Positions 1-6,731 of a stretch of DNA of 7,265 nucleotides are shown here, in pieces. How positions within the stretch are numbered: the first letter of the stretch is position 1; each line of letters opens with the position of its first letter. A program made the translations under genes and the position numbers. The DNA comes from DASVBJ01 sp036375895 (GTDB lineage: Bacteria > Actinomycetota > Actinomycetes > JACCUZ01), in NCBI GenBank assembly GCA_036375895.1, contig DASVBJ010000036.1:1-7265 (forward strand). The letters are read 5' to 3'. A model generated the notes under the pieces. The model did no database searches. It was not told the origin of the DNA and saw only the letters and a list, made by a program, of their open reading frames with translations.

Positions 1-528
1 ACCCGGGCGTTCACCCTGCCGGACAACGTGGTCTGGGACCAGGCCACGCTGACCGGCGACGCCTATCCGACGTACGCATGGTCGGCGGTGGCCGTCGACG
101 TCGCCGTCGACCAGGACACCTCCGAGGTGACCGTCGAGCGGTGCGTGCACGTGGTCGACGTCGGCCGTGCCGTCAACCCCGTCGCGGTGGCCGGCCAGGT
201 CGCCGGCGGGACCGTCCAAGGGCTGGGCTGGGCCCTGCTGGAGCACGTCGTGGAGGACGCGGGCCGGGTTGTCAACGACTCGCTCAGCACGTACGCCGTG
301 CCGACCTCGCTCGACGCCCCCGAGGTGGAAGCGGTGATCGTCGAGGTGCCGTACGCCGACGGGCCGGCCGGGGGCGCGAAGGGCGTCGGCGAGCTGCCGC
401 TGGCCGCGACGGCCGCCGCAGTGGCCAACGCCGTCGAGGACGCCATCGGCGTGCCCGTCGACGAGCTGCCGCTGCTGCCGGAGGTCATCCACCGGGCTCG
501 CGGCGAGAGACCGGGAGAACGCCGATGA
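1..528 (+). CDS. Molybdopterin-binding (large) subunit of a xanthine dehydrogenase family hydroxylase, C-terminal part
   Basis: The 5' end lies outside the window; 175 C-terminal residues are visible. They show the C-terminal signature of the Mo-MCD subunit of the xanthine dehydrogenase/CO dehydrogenase family: a DVGRAVNPVAVAGQVAGG segment, then VQGLGWALLE, a tyrosine-containing stretch (TYAVPTSLDAP), and GPAGGAKGVGELPL. By family knowledge the Glu of GVGE (codon 391-393) is the active-site base next to molybdenum. The subunit carries the molybdopterin cytosine dinucleotide cofactor and hydroxylates a substrate carbon, usually on an N-heterocycle or aldehyde, with water as oxygen source. The two following genes supply its Fe-S and FAD partners, so it is the catalytic subunit of a heterotrimer. 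The substrate-pocket residues that would separate purine dehydrogenase from aldehyde, nicotinate or CO-type enzymes are mostly upstream of the window, so the substrate is open. The stop overlaps the next start as ATGA. Confidence 0.93.
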   Translation, partial: TRAFTLPDNVVWDQATLTGDAYPTYAWSAVAVDVAVDQDTSEVTVERCVHVVDVGRAVNPVAVAGQVAGGTVQGLGWALLEHVVEDAGRVVNDSLSTYAVPTSLDAPEVEAVIVEVPYADGPAGGAKGVGELPLAATAAAVANAVEDAIGVPVDELPLLPEVIHRARGERPGERR

Positions 529-992
529 GGATCGAGCTCGAGGTGAACGGCGCGCCGACCGTGCTCGACGTCGCACCACTGGCACGGCTGCTGGACGTGC
601 TGAGGGACGACCTCGGGCTGACCGGCGCGAAGGAGGGATGCGGCGAGGGCGAGTGCGGGGCCTGCACGGTGCTGCTCGACGGCGATCCGGTCATGAGCTG
701 TCTCGTGGCGGCGGCGCAGGCCCACGGACACCGGATCGGCACGGTCGAGGGCGTCGCCGTCGACGGCGTGCCCGGGCCGGTGCAGCGGGCCCTGGTGGAC
801 CACGGCGGCGTGCAGTGCGGCAGCTGCATCCCCGGCATCGTGATGAGCGCGACGGCCATCGCCGCCCGGGAGCCGGGCGCCTCGCGGGAGCGGGTCCGCG
901 AGCTGCTGGCCGGCAACCTCTGCCGGTGCACCGGCTATCAGCAGGTCGTCGACGCCGTCGCCGAGGCGGTCGCAGCGGGGGCGCGGCCATGA
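525..992 (+). CDS. 2Fe-2S (small) subunit of the molybdenum hydroxylase
   Basis: This 155-aa protein matches the usual length of XdhC/CutS/CoxS-type small subunits. It has two domains. The N-terminal plant-ferredoxin-like domain has Cys39, Cys44, Cys47 and Cys59 (CGEGECGACTVLLDG) for one [2Fe-2S] cluster. The C-terminal helical domain has Cys98, Cys101, Cys133 and Cys135 (QCGSCIPG and CRCTGY) for the second, which by family knowledge sits near the molybdopterin. It passes electrons from molybdenum to the FAD subunit in the cytoplasm. The start is ATG at 525, inside the stop of the previous gene, with GGGAGAA at 513-519 five bases upstream. The end overlaps the FAD-subunit start by ATGA. The QCGSCIPG motif departs from the common QCGFCTPG, but all eight cluster cysteines are present. 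Family assignment is essentially certain; the substrate of the complex is not. Confidence 0.97.
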   Translation: MRIELEVNGAPTVLDVAPLARLLDVLRDDLGLTGAKEGCGEGECGACTVLLDGDPVMSCLVAAAQAHGHRIGTVEGVAVDGVPGPVQRALVDHGGVQCGSCIPGIVMSATAIAAREPGASRERVRELLAGNLCRCTGYQQVVDAVAEAVAAGARP

Positions 993-1861
993 GCACGTCG
1001 GCCGTGACCCGGCCCGACACGGCGTACCTGCGCCCGGGTGACGTCGCGGCGGCGTTGCGGGCCCGGGCCGAGCACCCGGACTGGCTGGTGCTCGCCGGCG
1101 GCACCGACGTGATGGTGGACACCCGGCTGAGGGACGCAACCGCCGGCGTCCTCGACGTGTTCGGTCTCGCCGGGCTGCGCGGCATCGGCCGCGACGGGAA
1201 CGGCATCCGCATCGGCGCGGCCACGACGTACTCGGACCTGCTCGCCGACCCGCTCGTGCGCGACCTGCTGCCGGCGTTGCACGCCGCCGCCGTCGACGTC
1301 GGGTCGCTGCAGATCCGCGAGCGGGGGACGGTCGGGGGCAACGTGACGACGTCCTCCCCGGTCGGCGACCTGCTGCCGCCCCTGCTCGCGCTGGACGCCG
1401 CGGTCCTGCTGGGGTCGGTGCGCGGCGAGCGCCTCGTGCCGTACGCCGGGTTCTGCACCGGCTACCGGACGACCGTCCTCGAGCCCGACGAGCTGGTGCT
1501 GGCGGTCGTGCTGCCGGTGCCCGCGCCCGGCACCGTGCAGCACTGGCGCAAGGTCGGCACCCGCGCGGCGCAGGCCATCAGCAAGGTCGCGTTCGCCGGG
1601 GCCGCACGGCTGGAAGCGGGTCGTGCGGTCGGCGTCCGGCTCGCCTTCGGCGGCGTGGCGGACCGGCCGGTGCGACTGACCGACGTCGAGGCGCTCGTCG
1701 AGGGCGTCCGGCCGACGGCCGCTGTTGCCGCGGAGGTACGCCGGGCGGCGGCCGCGGCGGTGCGTCCCCTCGACGACCTCCGCTCCACCGCCGAGTACCG
1801 GACGCACGTGACCGGGGCGCTGGCCGCCCGCTTCGTGCTCGAGCTCGCCGCGGGTGCCTAG
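989..1861 (+). CDS. FAD-binding (medium) subunit of the molybdenum hydroxylase
   Basis: This 290-aa protein is the usual length for XdhB/CutM/CoxM-type FAD subunits (E. coli XdhB is about 290 aa). The N-terminal FAD-binding domain contains LVLAGGTDVMVD (residues 33-44), a pyrophosphate-binding loop, and QIRERGTVGGNVTTSSPVGD (108-127), the second FAD contact; both are standard for the family. A C-terminal CO-dehydrogenase-flavoprotein-type domain runs from about residue 187 and ends in DDLRSTAEYRTHVTGALA. No extra Fe-S insertion, such as that of 4-hydroxybenzoyl-CoA reductase, is seen. The protein takes electrons from the 2Fe-2S subunit and hands them to NAD+ or another acceptor. The ATG at 989 overlaps the previous TGA and lacks a strong ribosome binding site (only a G-run near 976-980), which suggests translational coupling. 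It is the last gene of the visible operon. Confidence 0.96.
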   Translation: MSTSAVTRPDTAYLRPGDVAAALRARAEHPDWLVLAGGTDVMVDTRLRDATAGVLDVFGLAGLRGIGRDGNGIRIGAATTYSDLLADPLVRDLLPALHAAAVDVGSLQIRERGTVGGNVTTSSPVGDLLPPLLALDAAVLLGSVRGERLVPYAGFCTGYRTTVLEPDELVLAVVLPVPAPGTVQHWRKVGTRAAQAISKVAFAGAARLEAGRAVGVRLAFGGVADRPVRLTDVEALVEGVRPTAAVAAEVRRAAAAAVRPLDDLRSTAEYRTHVTGALAARFVLELAAGA

Positions 1862-1882
1862 AAGATCTTGTGGCGTTTCGAC

Positions 1883-1930
1883 CGGTTCGCTACTTTTTGC
1901 TCACTTTTGCTCCGCCGGAGCAGCGAACCG
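1883..1930 (+). promoter_or_regulatory. Nested inverted repeat with tandem repeat in the 1862-1950 gap (candidate leader element or terminator)
   Basis: CGGTTCGCT (1883-1891) is perfectly complementary to AGCGAACCG (1922-1930). Nested inside is GCTCC-GCC-GGAGC (1909-1921), whose 3' arm directly abuts the outer 3' arm, so in RNA the two helices could stack with a bulge on the 5' side. The bulge holds a tandem near-repeat, ACTTTTTGCTC (1892-1902) then ACTTTTGCTC (1903-1912). Either TGCTC copy could pair with GAGCA (1918-1922), which allows alternative folds. It lies just after the FAD-subunit stop and just before the purine-rich stretch upstream of the metalloprotease start. It could be the terminator of the upstream operon, a 5' leader of the protease, or a protein-binding site. 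It matches no riboswitch class I recognise. Confidence 0.4.
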
Positions 1931-1939
1931 AGAGAAGAG
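1931..1939 (+). promoter_or_regulatory. Probable ribosome binding site deciding the metalloprotease start
   Basis: The purine-rich AGAGAAGAG ends 11 bases before the ATG at 1951. It is not a perfect Shine-Dalgarno sequence, but with the signal peptide that begins exactly at that ATG it favours 1951 over the in-frame GTG at 1870. Confidence 0.5.
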
Positions 1940-1950
1940 TCCCAAGCCTC

Positions 1951-2688
1951 ATGCGTCGTCCACCCCTCGCCCTGGCCGGCATCGCCGGCATCCTCACGAC
2001 CCTGGCCCTCGCCGGAGGCGGCACCCCGCTCGGCGCCGCCTCCCCCTCCCCGACCATGAACCGGCTGGTGGCAGCTCCCGAGGTGGTGACGCCGGACCCC
2101 CTGGGCGGTATCGACGACACGACGATCCCCGAGGACATGAACACCGAGCTGCCCGCCGGCGGCGGCGCAACGGGCCACGTCGTCACCGTTCGGGTGGCCG
2201 CCGACGAGGAGTGGCGCAACCAGTTCGGTGCTGACTGGAAGAAGGCCGCCAACACCGCGATCGAGACCGCCGACGATCGCATGTTCGAGGTGTTCGGGAT
2301 CGACCTACAGGTCAAGGAGTACGTCGGCTACAACTCGGCCGACAGCATGAAGGACAACGAGTGCGACCTGCTCGGCGACCTGAAGAGCAAGGTCGGCTTC
2401 AACGGCAAGGACGTCGTTCTCGGCTTCCTCGGCCAGGGCACCTTTGGCGGCTGCGCTTACCGCGACGGACGGTACGCCGTCACGCTGCGATCGAGCTCCT
2501 ACAAGGAGTGGAAGGTCGTCCGGCACGAGGTGTCCCACCTCTTCAACGCGGATGATCGCTACATCAACTACGCCGGCGACAACCCGAACCACGAGGACGA
2601 CGTCATGGAGGACCCGTACGACCACTACAACCGCTGGATGAGCCCGGACCACGGGATCATCGACAACAACGTCGCGAAGTTCGACTGA
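1951..2688 (+). CDS. Exported metzincin-like zinc metalloprotease
   Basis: This 245-aa protein starts with a signal peptide: basic MRRPP, a hydrophobic stretch to about residue 22, and a probable cleavage near LGAA-SPSP (residues 28-31). No lipobox Cys is seen, so it is probably secreted. The catalytic motif is HEVSHLFNADD (192-202). His192 and His196 would bind zinc, Glu193 would be the base, and Asp202 sits where metzincins carry the third ligand (HExxHxxGxxH/D). Asp as third ligand is known from Streptomyces snapalysin. Met219 in DDVMED may be the Met-turn. Cys138 and Cys168 (NEC, GGC) are the only cysteines and could form a disulfide, which fits export. The upstream frame is open to a GTG at 1870, but that start would put 27 non-signal-like residues before the hydrophobic core. 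No dedicated inhibitor or chaperone gene is adjacent. The protein substrate is unknown, and an unrelated role of the fold cannot be excluded. Confidence 0.82.
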   Translation: MRRPPLALAGIAGILTTLALAGGGTPLGAASPSPTMNRLVAAPEVVTPDPLGGIDDTTIPEDMNTELPAGGGATGHVVTVRVAADEEWRNQFGADWKKAANTAIETADDRMFEVFGIDLQVKEYVGYNSADSMKDNECDLLGDLKSKVGFNGKDVVLGFLGQGTFGGCAYRDGRYAVTLRSSSYKEWKVVRHEVSHLFNADDRYINYAGDNPNHEDDVMEDPYDHYNRWMSPDHGIIDNNVAKFD

Positions 2689-2727
2689 GGCGGCGGCACC
2701 TCGGGCGCCCCGGCCCGAGGCGCCGCC
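2689..2727. terminator. GC-rich hairpin between convergent genes, probable bidirectional terminator
   Basis: Directly after the protease stop, CCTCGGGC (2699-2706) pairs with GCCCGAGG (2713-2720) around a 6-base loop. GGCGGC (2689-2694) pairs with GCCGCC (2722-2727) to extend the stem across a 4:1 internal bulge. There is no T-run on either side, which is common for actinobacterial terminators. The place, 14 bases from the end of the opposing hydrolase gene, suits termination from both sides. Confidence 0.7.
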
Positions 2728-2741
2728 TCGGCCCGCCGCGG

Positions 2742-3689
2742 TCAGCCGCTGATCTCGGTGGCAGGGGCCTGCTCCAGCAGCTCGCTGATCGCGCGGCTGT
2801 GGTTGATCATCCGCTCCCTCAACAGCTTCCGGTCGATCGGGACGGGCTCGGTCGACTCGAGGAACTGCAGCAGCACCCGGGCGAAGCGCCCCGGCTCGTC
2901 CATGTGCGGGAAGTGCCGGGACTGCTCGAAGATCTCCAGCGTGCTTCCCGGCATGGCCGCGTGGGCCACGTGGGCGTGGGCGACCGGGATCACCGTGTCC
3001 AGCGCGCCCCAGACGATGAGGGCGGCCCTCCCGTCGGCTAGGTAGAGCCGGTCGCTCGCGCTGACCCGCTGACCCCCTGGCTCGACCACACTGCGCAGCG
3101 TGTGCACGAACGCCGTCCGGGCGGGGCTGTCCGCCAGGGTTGCGTAGCCCCGGGCCACCTCCGCGACCGACGGGCGCAGTCGCATCGGGAGTCGTCGGAG
3201 CAGCCGGGACGCGGCTACCCCGGCGTTGCACAGATAGGTGTTGGCGATCACGGGCAGCACGAGCTCGACGCCAGGAAGCGTCGCCGCCCGCAGCGCCAGG
3301 CTCACCTCCCGGCCCAGGCCGCCGCTGGACACCAGCACCACCCGCTCGCAGTACTCGAAGTACTGGTAGGCGAACTGCATGGCCACACCGCCGCCCAGCG
3401 AGTGGCCGACGACGGTGACGCGCTCGTGACCCAGGTGCTCGAGCAGGTCGCGCAGCCCGCTCGCGAACGCGCCCAGCGAGTAGTCGGTGCGCGGCTTGTC
3501 GGAGTTGCCGTGGCCGAGCAGGTCCGGGGCGACGACGTGTGCGTGCTGGGCCAGAGCCGGGATGATCGGGTCCCAGGTGGCACTGCTGCTGGTGACCCCA
3601 TGGATCAGCAGGACGACGGGAAGACCGGGGTCGCCGGCCACCCGGTAGGCCAGGCGATGGCCGTGCAGCCTCACCTCGGTCTGTTCCAT
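2742..3689 (-). CDS. Alpha/beta fold hydrolase, Rv2715-like
   Basis: This 315-aa serine hydrolase has a complete catalytic set: LIHG (28-31) for the oxyanion hole, nucleophile elbow GHSLGG with Ser97, Asp231 in WGALDTVIP, and His259 in SRHFPHMDEPGRF. Stretches such as APDLLGHGNSDKPR and GHSLGGGVAMQFAYQ agree almost residue for residue with what I recall of Mycobacterium tuberculosis Rv2715, so it belongs to that actinobacterial family of uncharacterised esterase/hydrolase-like proteins. There is no signal peptide, and it is probably cytoplasmic or membrane-associated. The start is ATG at 3689 with GGGAGG (3700-3695) five bases upstream. A ~35-residue tail rich in charged residues (about 281-315) follows the hydrolase core. 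It lies 121 bases downstream of the PLP enzyme on the same strand and may be read through from it, but a functional link is not shown. The substrate is unknown; C-C bond hydrolase, esterase or epoxide-hydrolase-like activity are all possible. Confidence 0.92.
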   Translation of the reverse strand: MEQTEVRLHGHRLAYRVAGDPGLPVVLLIHGVTSSSATWDPIIPALAQHAHVVAPDLLGHGNSDKPRTDYSLGAFASGLRDLLEHLGHERVTVVGHSLGGGVAMQFAYQYFEYCERVVLVSSGGLGREVSLALRAATLPGVELVLPVIANTYLCNAGVAASRLLRRLPMRLRPSVAEVARGYATLADSPARTAFVHTLRSVVEPGGQRVSASDRLYLADGRAALIVWGALDTVIPVAHAHVAHAAMPGSTLEIFEQSRHFPHMDEPGRFARVLLQFLESTEPVPIDRKLLRERMINHSRAISELLEQAPATEISG

Positions 3690-3810
3690 GGCGGCCTCCC
3701 GGTCAAAGGTGAAGGATTCGCGGCCCCACGTCCAGCACTTCGCCGCAGATGCGCAGACCGAGACGCGGCACCGCCCGGATAAGTGCGCATACGGCCTTCT
3801 GGCGGGAGCT
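3690..3810 (-). other. 121-base gap between the PLP enzyme and the hydrolase
   Basis: Apart from the GGGAGG ribosome binding site at 3695-3700, nothing is clear here. I find no strong terminator hairpin and no convincing -10/-35 pair. It is therefore open whether the hydrolase belongs to the carbamoyltransferase operon or has its own promoter. Confidence 0.5.
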
Positions 3811-5217
3811 CTAGCGGCGGACGCCGGTGAACAGCACCGCCGTGCGCTCCCCCGGGGCGACCCGACCCGATCGCCGCAGCGCCATCAGGCCGGCCAGCCC
3901 GGCCGAGCCCGTCGCGTCCACCGGGATGCCGGTGGCCCGGACGGCCACCGCGTTGGCCTCCGCCAGCAGGTCCTCGTCGACGGCCAGGGGCTCGCCGCCG
4001 GTGGTGAGCATCAGGCCCACGACGGCGAGCCAGTCGTACGTCTCGTCGTCGAGGATCCCGTGCGCGAGGCTCTTCGGCTCGCTCTCCCACGGCCACATGT
4101 ACGACGACCGGTGGCGGGCCGCCGTCCGCAGGGCGCGGCCGACGTCGTCGGGAGCCGGCCGCTCCGGCAGCAGCGCGCGCACCCGCTCGTAGGCCCGCGC
4201 GAGCGGGGCGGCGGCGGCCGTCTGCACCGTGTGCAGCTGCGGCATCTTCCTCAGGGCACCGAGCTCCACCGCCTCCCGCAGGCCCTGCCCGACGGCGCTG
4301 GCCAGCGCCCCGCCGCCGACCTGCACGACGACGTGGTCGAGCTCCTCGCCGGCGATCGCGAGGTCCGTCGCGATCTCGTAGCCGAGCGTGATGCCGCCCT
4401 CGATGGCCAGGCCGTTCTCCGGCCCCTGGCAGGTGAACGGGATCGCACCTGCCGCCAGCTCGCCCTGCAGCCGCAGGTACGTCGGGTCGCCGGCCACGCC
4501 GGCCTCCCGGGGGCAGACCACCACGTCCGCCCGCAGCGCCCGCAGCCGGTCGAGCACGCGCGGGTCGGCGTCGACCGGCACGAACACCCTCAGCCGGCGT
4601 CCGGCCGCGGCGGCCACGACCGCCGCGGCGAGCCCGGCGTTGCCACAGGACGCGATGGCGAGGTGCGGCCGGTGTGCGCGGTCGGCGAGGCCGAGGCGCT
4701 CGACCACCTCGAGGTGCAGCAGCAGGCCCATCAGGTGCCGCCCCTTGTGCGACCCGGACACGTTGCCCGTCTCGTCCTTGACCCACACCGCGCCCGGTCC
4801 GACGCAGCCGAGGGCTTGCGACAGTGCGACGCTGCGCGCGAAGGGTGTCGCCCGGAAGCCGTGCCCGTCCACGTGCTGCACCGATCGGTCGAGCTCCTCG
4901 ACCAGGCGGCGGTAGCCCTCGTCGTCCAGGCCGCCGGCCGTGGCCAGGTGGTAGGGGCGCATGAGGGAGCGGTAGCGGACGAACGGGTTCGGCTCGCCGG
5001 CCGCCTGCGCCGGGTCCGGGAACCGGACCGCGGTCGTGTCGAGCACCCGCACCAGCACGTGGTCGCCGTCGTCGAGCCCGGCCGAGGGGCAACGGAACGG
5101 GTAGGGATCTCCGGCGTCGGCCGTCAGGCCGCAGCCCGAGCACACGACTGTGCTGGCAAGCGGCGCCCGGCGCGCTGCCCCCGGCCGGCGCCTCGCGGTC
5201 GGCCGGCGCGGTGCCAT
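3811..5217 (-). CDS. Threonine-synthase-like fold-type II PLP-dependent enzyme
   Basis: This 468-aa protein has the fold-type II (tryptophan synthase beta) layout. VKDETGNVSGSHKGRHLMG (147-164) carries Lys158, the likely Schiff-base lysine in the SxK position. SCGNAG (190-195) is the Asn loop, QVGGGALAS (299-307) the phosphate-binding glycine loop, and DATGSAGLAG (434-443) a C-terminal threonine-synthase-like segment. A short Cys cluster (Cys26, Cys29, Cys43) near the N-terminus recalls the zinc-ribbon-like start of archaeal/actinobacterial threonine synthases, but a fourth Cys is lacking. The start is ATG at 5217, preceded by GGGGAGGG (5231-5224) six bases away; the frame is open further upstream, but that region is the preceding gene. 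It starts 2 bases after that gene's stop, so the two are co-translated. Given the YgeW neighbour, a catabolic lyase or ammonia-lyase on an amino acid seems likelier than threonine biosynthesis, but the reaction cannot be told from sequence. Confidence 0.85.
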   Translation of the reverse strand: MAPRRPTARRRPGAARRAPLASTVVCSGCGLTADAGDPYPFRCPSAGLDDGDHVLVRVLDTTAVRFPDPAQAAGEPNPFVRYRSLMRPYHLATAGGLDDEGYRRLVEELDRSVQHVDGHGFRATPFARSVALSQALGCVGPGAVWVKDETGNVSGSHKGRHLMGLLLHLEVVERLGLADRAHRPHLAIASCGNAGLAAAVVAAAAGRRLRVFVPVDADPRVLDRLRALRADVVVCPREAGVAGDPTYLRLQGELAAGAIPFTCQGPENGLAIEGGITLGYEIATDLAIAGEELDHVVVQVGGGALASAVGQGLREAVELGALRKMPQLHTVQTAAAAPLARAYERVRALLPERPAPDDVGRALRTAARHRSSYMWPWESEPKSLAHGILDDETYDWLAVVGLMLTTGGEPLAVDEDLLAEANAVAVRATGIPVDATGSAGLAGLMALRRSGRVAPGERTAVLFTGVRR

Positions 5218-5219
5218 GG

Positions 5220-6719
5220 TCAGCCCTCCCCGGCCAGGCCGGTCCGCGCGTTGAGGTCCTCGATCATCGCGTCCCAGACGGGGATCGCCTCGCGCAGCCC
5301 GACCCAGAAGTCCTGGGACCGGCGGGCGGTGAAGTCGGCGAGGGACACCCCTTGCTGCTCGACCCAGGTGTAGTAGCCGAGGTTGAAGATGCGCTCGCGG
5401 ACCTCGCGGGTGGTCTCCACGACGTGGTCGACGCCCGCGCCGAGCATCCACCGGCCGTAGACCTCGCTCGCGCACACCTCGTCGAAGCCGTCCGGGAAGT
5501 CGCGCGACCGGATGCGGTCCAGTTCGCTCTCGTACATCTCTGCGCCGTCCGTCGCGACCGTCACGACGACGTCGTCGGCGCCGAGACCCAGCTGCTTGGC
5601 GGTCTTCACCGCGGCGAGGATGTTGCAGATGCTGGACAGGCCGAAGGACGGCAGCGCGGACAGCGTCCGGTCCGGCAGGTGCCGTCGCTCGCGCAGGTAG
5701 CGCAGCCCGGCCGGCGAGCCGAACAGCAGCGCCAGCTGGTCGGTCGCCCGGTCCGTCACCCCCACCACGACGTCGGTGTTCATCACGTTGTGGATCAGAG
5801 GGATGTGCTTGTCCCCGATCCCCTGGATGTTGTGCTCGCCGAAGCCGTTCGCGAGCATCGTCGGGCACTCCAACGCCTCCACGGCCACCACCGCGGCGCC
5901 GTACCGCTCCTTCAGCAGGTCACCGGCCCCGAGCGTGCCGGCCGACCCGGAGGCCGACACGAACGCCCGCAGCCGCAGCGACGGCTCGCGCGCCCGCATC
6001 GTCGCGAAGACCGCATCGAGGGCGGCCCCCGTGCACATGTGGTGCACGAGGTGGTTGCCGTACTCCGCGAACTGGTTGAGCACCACGTTCGTCGGGTCGG
6101 CCGCCAGCTCGGCACAGCGGTCGTAGATCTCCTTGACGTTGCTCTCCGTGCCTGGCGTGCGGATGATGTCCGCCGGGTCGCTGACCCACGACTCCAGCCA
6201 GGCGAACCGCTCGCGGCTCATCCCCTCCGGCAGCACGGCGACACCCCGGCACCCCATCAGCCGGGAGATGGCGACGCCGCCGCGACAGTAGTTGCCGGTC
6301 GACGGCCACACCGCGCGGTGCACGGTGGGGTCGAGCTCGCCGGTCACGATCCGCGGCGCCAGGCAGGCGTACGCCGCCAGGACCTTGTGCGCCCGGATCA
6401 TCGGGAAGCGGTCGCCGAGCAGCACCACGATGCGGGCGTCGACCCCGGTCAGCGACCGCGGCAGGACGACGTGCACCGGCAGCGGCGCCAGGTCGGTGCG
6501 TGCCTGGTCGTTCCACCAGTGCACCCGGAACAGGTTGAGCGGGTGGGCGTCGTCGGGCTTGACCCCGGCCAGCCGGGCCCGCACCGACCGCGGGATGGAC
6601 GCAGGCCTGGCCAGCTGCGCGAACGTCGGCAGCAGCACGCCCGCCGCCCGCAGCCGCTCGACCGTGTGCCCGTACGCCGAGGGGTCGACCACCCGACCAT
6701 CCGCTCCCGGCAGCCTCAT
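5220..6719 (-). CDS. Fold-type II PLP-dependent enzyme, ~499 aa, YgeW-associated, function unknown
   Basis: This is a large cytoplasmic protein with a cysteine-synthase-like core. Counting from the chosen ATG, Lys112 in MIRAHKVLAAY is the probable PLP lysine. STGNYCRGG (140-148) is the Asn loop, SASGSAGTLGAG (256-267) the glycine-rich phosphate loop, and NIQGIGDKHIP (297-307) resembles the IQGIG segment of cysteine synthases. VATDGAEMYESE (388-399) is a strikingly conserved-looking acidic segment near the C-terminal end of the core. Roughly 100 residues on each side of the core exceed the ~310-aa cysteine synthase length. ATG at 6719 is chosen because GGGAGAA (6730-6724) is properly spaced; a GTG at 6722 would be too close. 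It begins 12 bases after the carbamoyltransferase stop. It does not show the GLNAFK active-site motif of E. coli diaminopropionate ammonia-lyase YgeX, although it occupies an equivalent operon position. A lyase or beta-replacement reaction is plausible; the substrate is unknown. Confidence 0.85.
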   Translation of the reverse strand: MRLPGADGRVVDPSAYGHTVERLRAAGVLLPTFAQLARPASIPRSVRARLAGVKPDDAHPLNLFRVHWWNDQARTDLAPLPVHVVLPRSLTGVDARIVVLLGDRFPMIRAHKVLAAYACLAPRIVTGELDPTVHRAVWPSTGNYCRGGVAISRLMGCRGVAVLPEGMSRERFAWLESWVSDPADIIRTPGTESNVKEIYDRCAELAADPTNVVLNQFAEYGNHLVHHMCTGAALDAVFATMRAREPSLRLRAFVSASGSAGTLGAGDLLKERYGAAVVAVEALECPTMLANGFGEHNIQGIGDKHIPLIHNVMNTDVVVGVTDRATDQLALLFGSPAGLRYLRERRHLPDRTLSALPSFGLSSICNILAAVKTAKQLGLGADDVVVTVATDGAEMYESELDRIRSRDFPDGFDEVCASEVYGRWMLGAGVDHVVETTREVRERIFNLGYYTWVEQQGVSLADFTARRSQDFWVGLREAIPVWDAMIEDLNARTGLAGEG

Positions 6720-6731
6720 CACGTTCTCCCA

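Noticed and set aside
638..988. Extended + strand frame reading into the FAD subunit from 638
   Set aside because: Residues before the ATG at 989 are Arg/Gly-rich shadow translation of the 2Fe-2S gene; the ATGA overlap at 989-992 is the natural start.
63..1139. 358-codon open frame on the - strand opposite the molybdenum hydroxylase genes
   Set aside because: The opposite strand encodes three proteins with clear cofactor motifs, and the antisense product shows only Ser/Thr/Ala/Arg-rich composition.
1870..1950. Longer metalloprotease start at GTG 1870
   Set aside because: It would put 27 non-signal residues before the signal peptide and translate through the inverted repeat; ATG 1951 starts a normal signal peptide.
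3690..3810. Weak inverted repeat GCCGC/GCGGC in the gap as a terminator
   Set aside because: Only five base pairs with a loop of about 19 bases and no T-run; it could arise by chance in GC-rich DNA.
3688..5373. 561-codon open frame on the + strand, antisense to the threonine-synthase-like gene
   Set aside because: Its translation is low-complexity and rich in Arg, Gln, His and Pro, with no domain motifs. Long antisense frames are expected opposite GC-rich genes.
5218..5868. Upstream extension of the threonine-synthase-like frame
   Set aside because: The frame stays open, but it overlaps the well-supported PLP enzyme gene, has no family similarity, and a strong ribosome binding site sits directly before ATG 5217.
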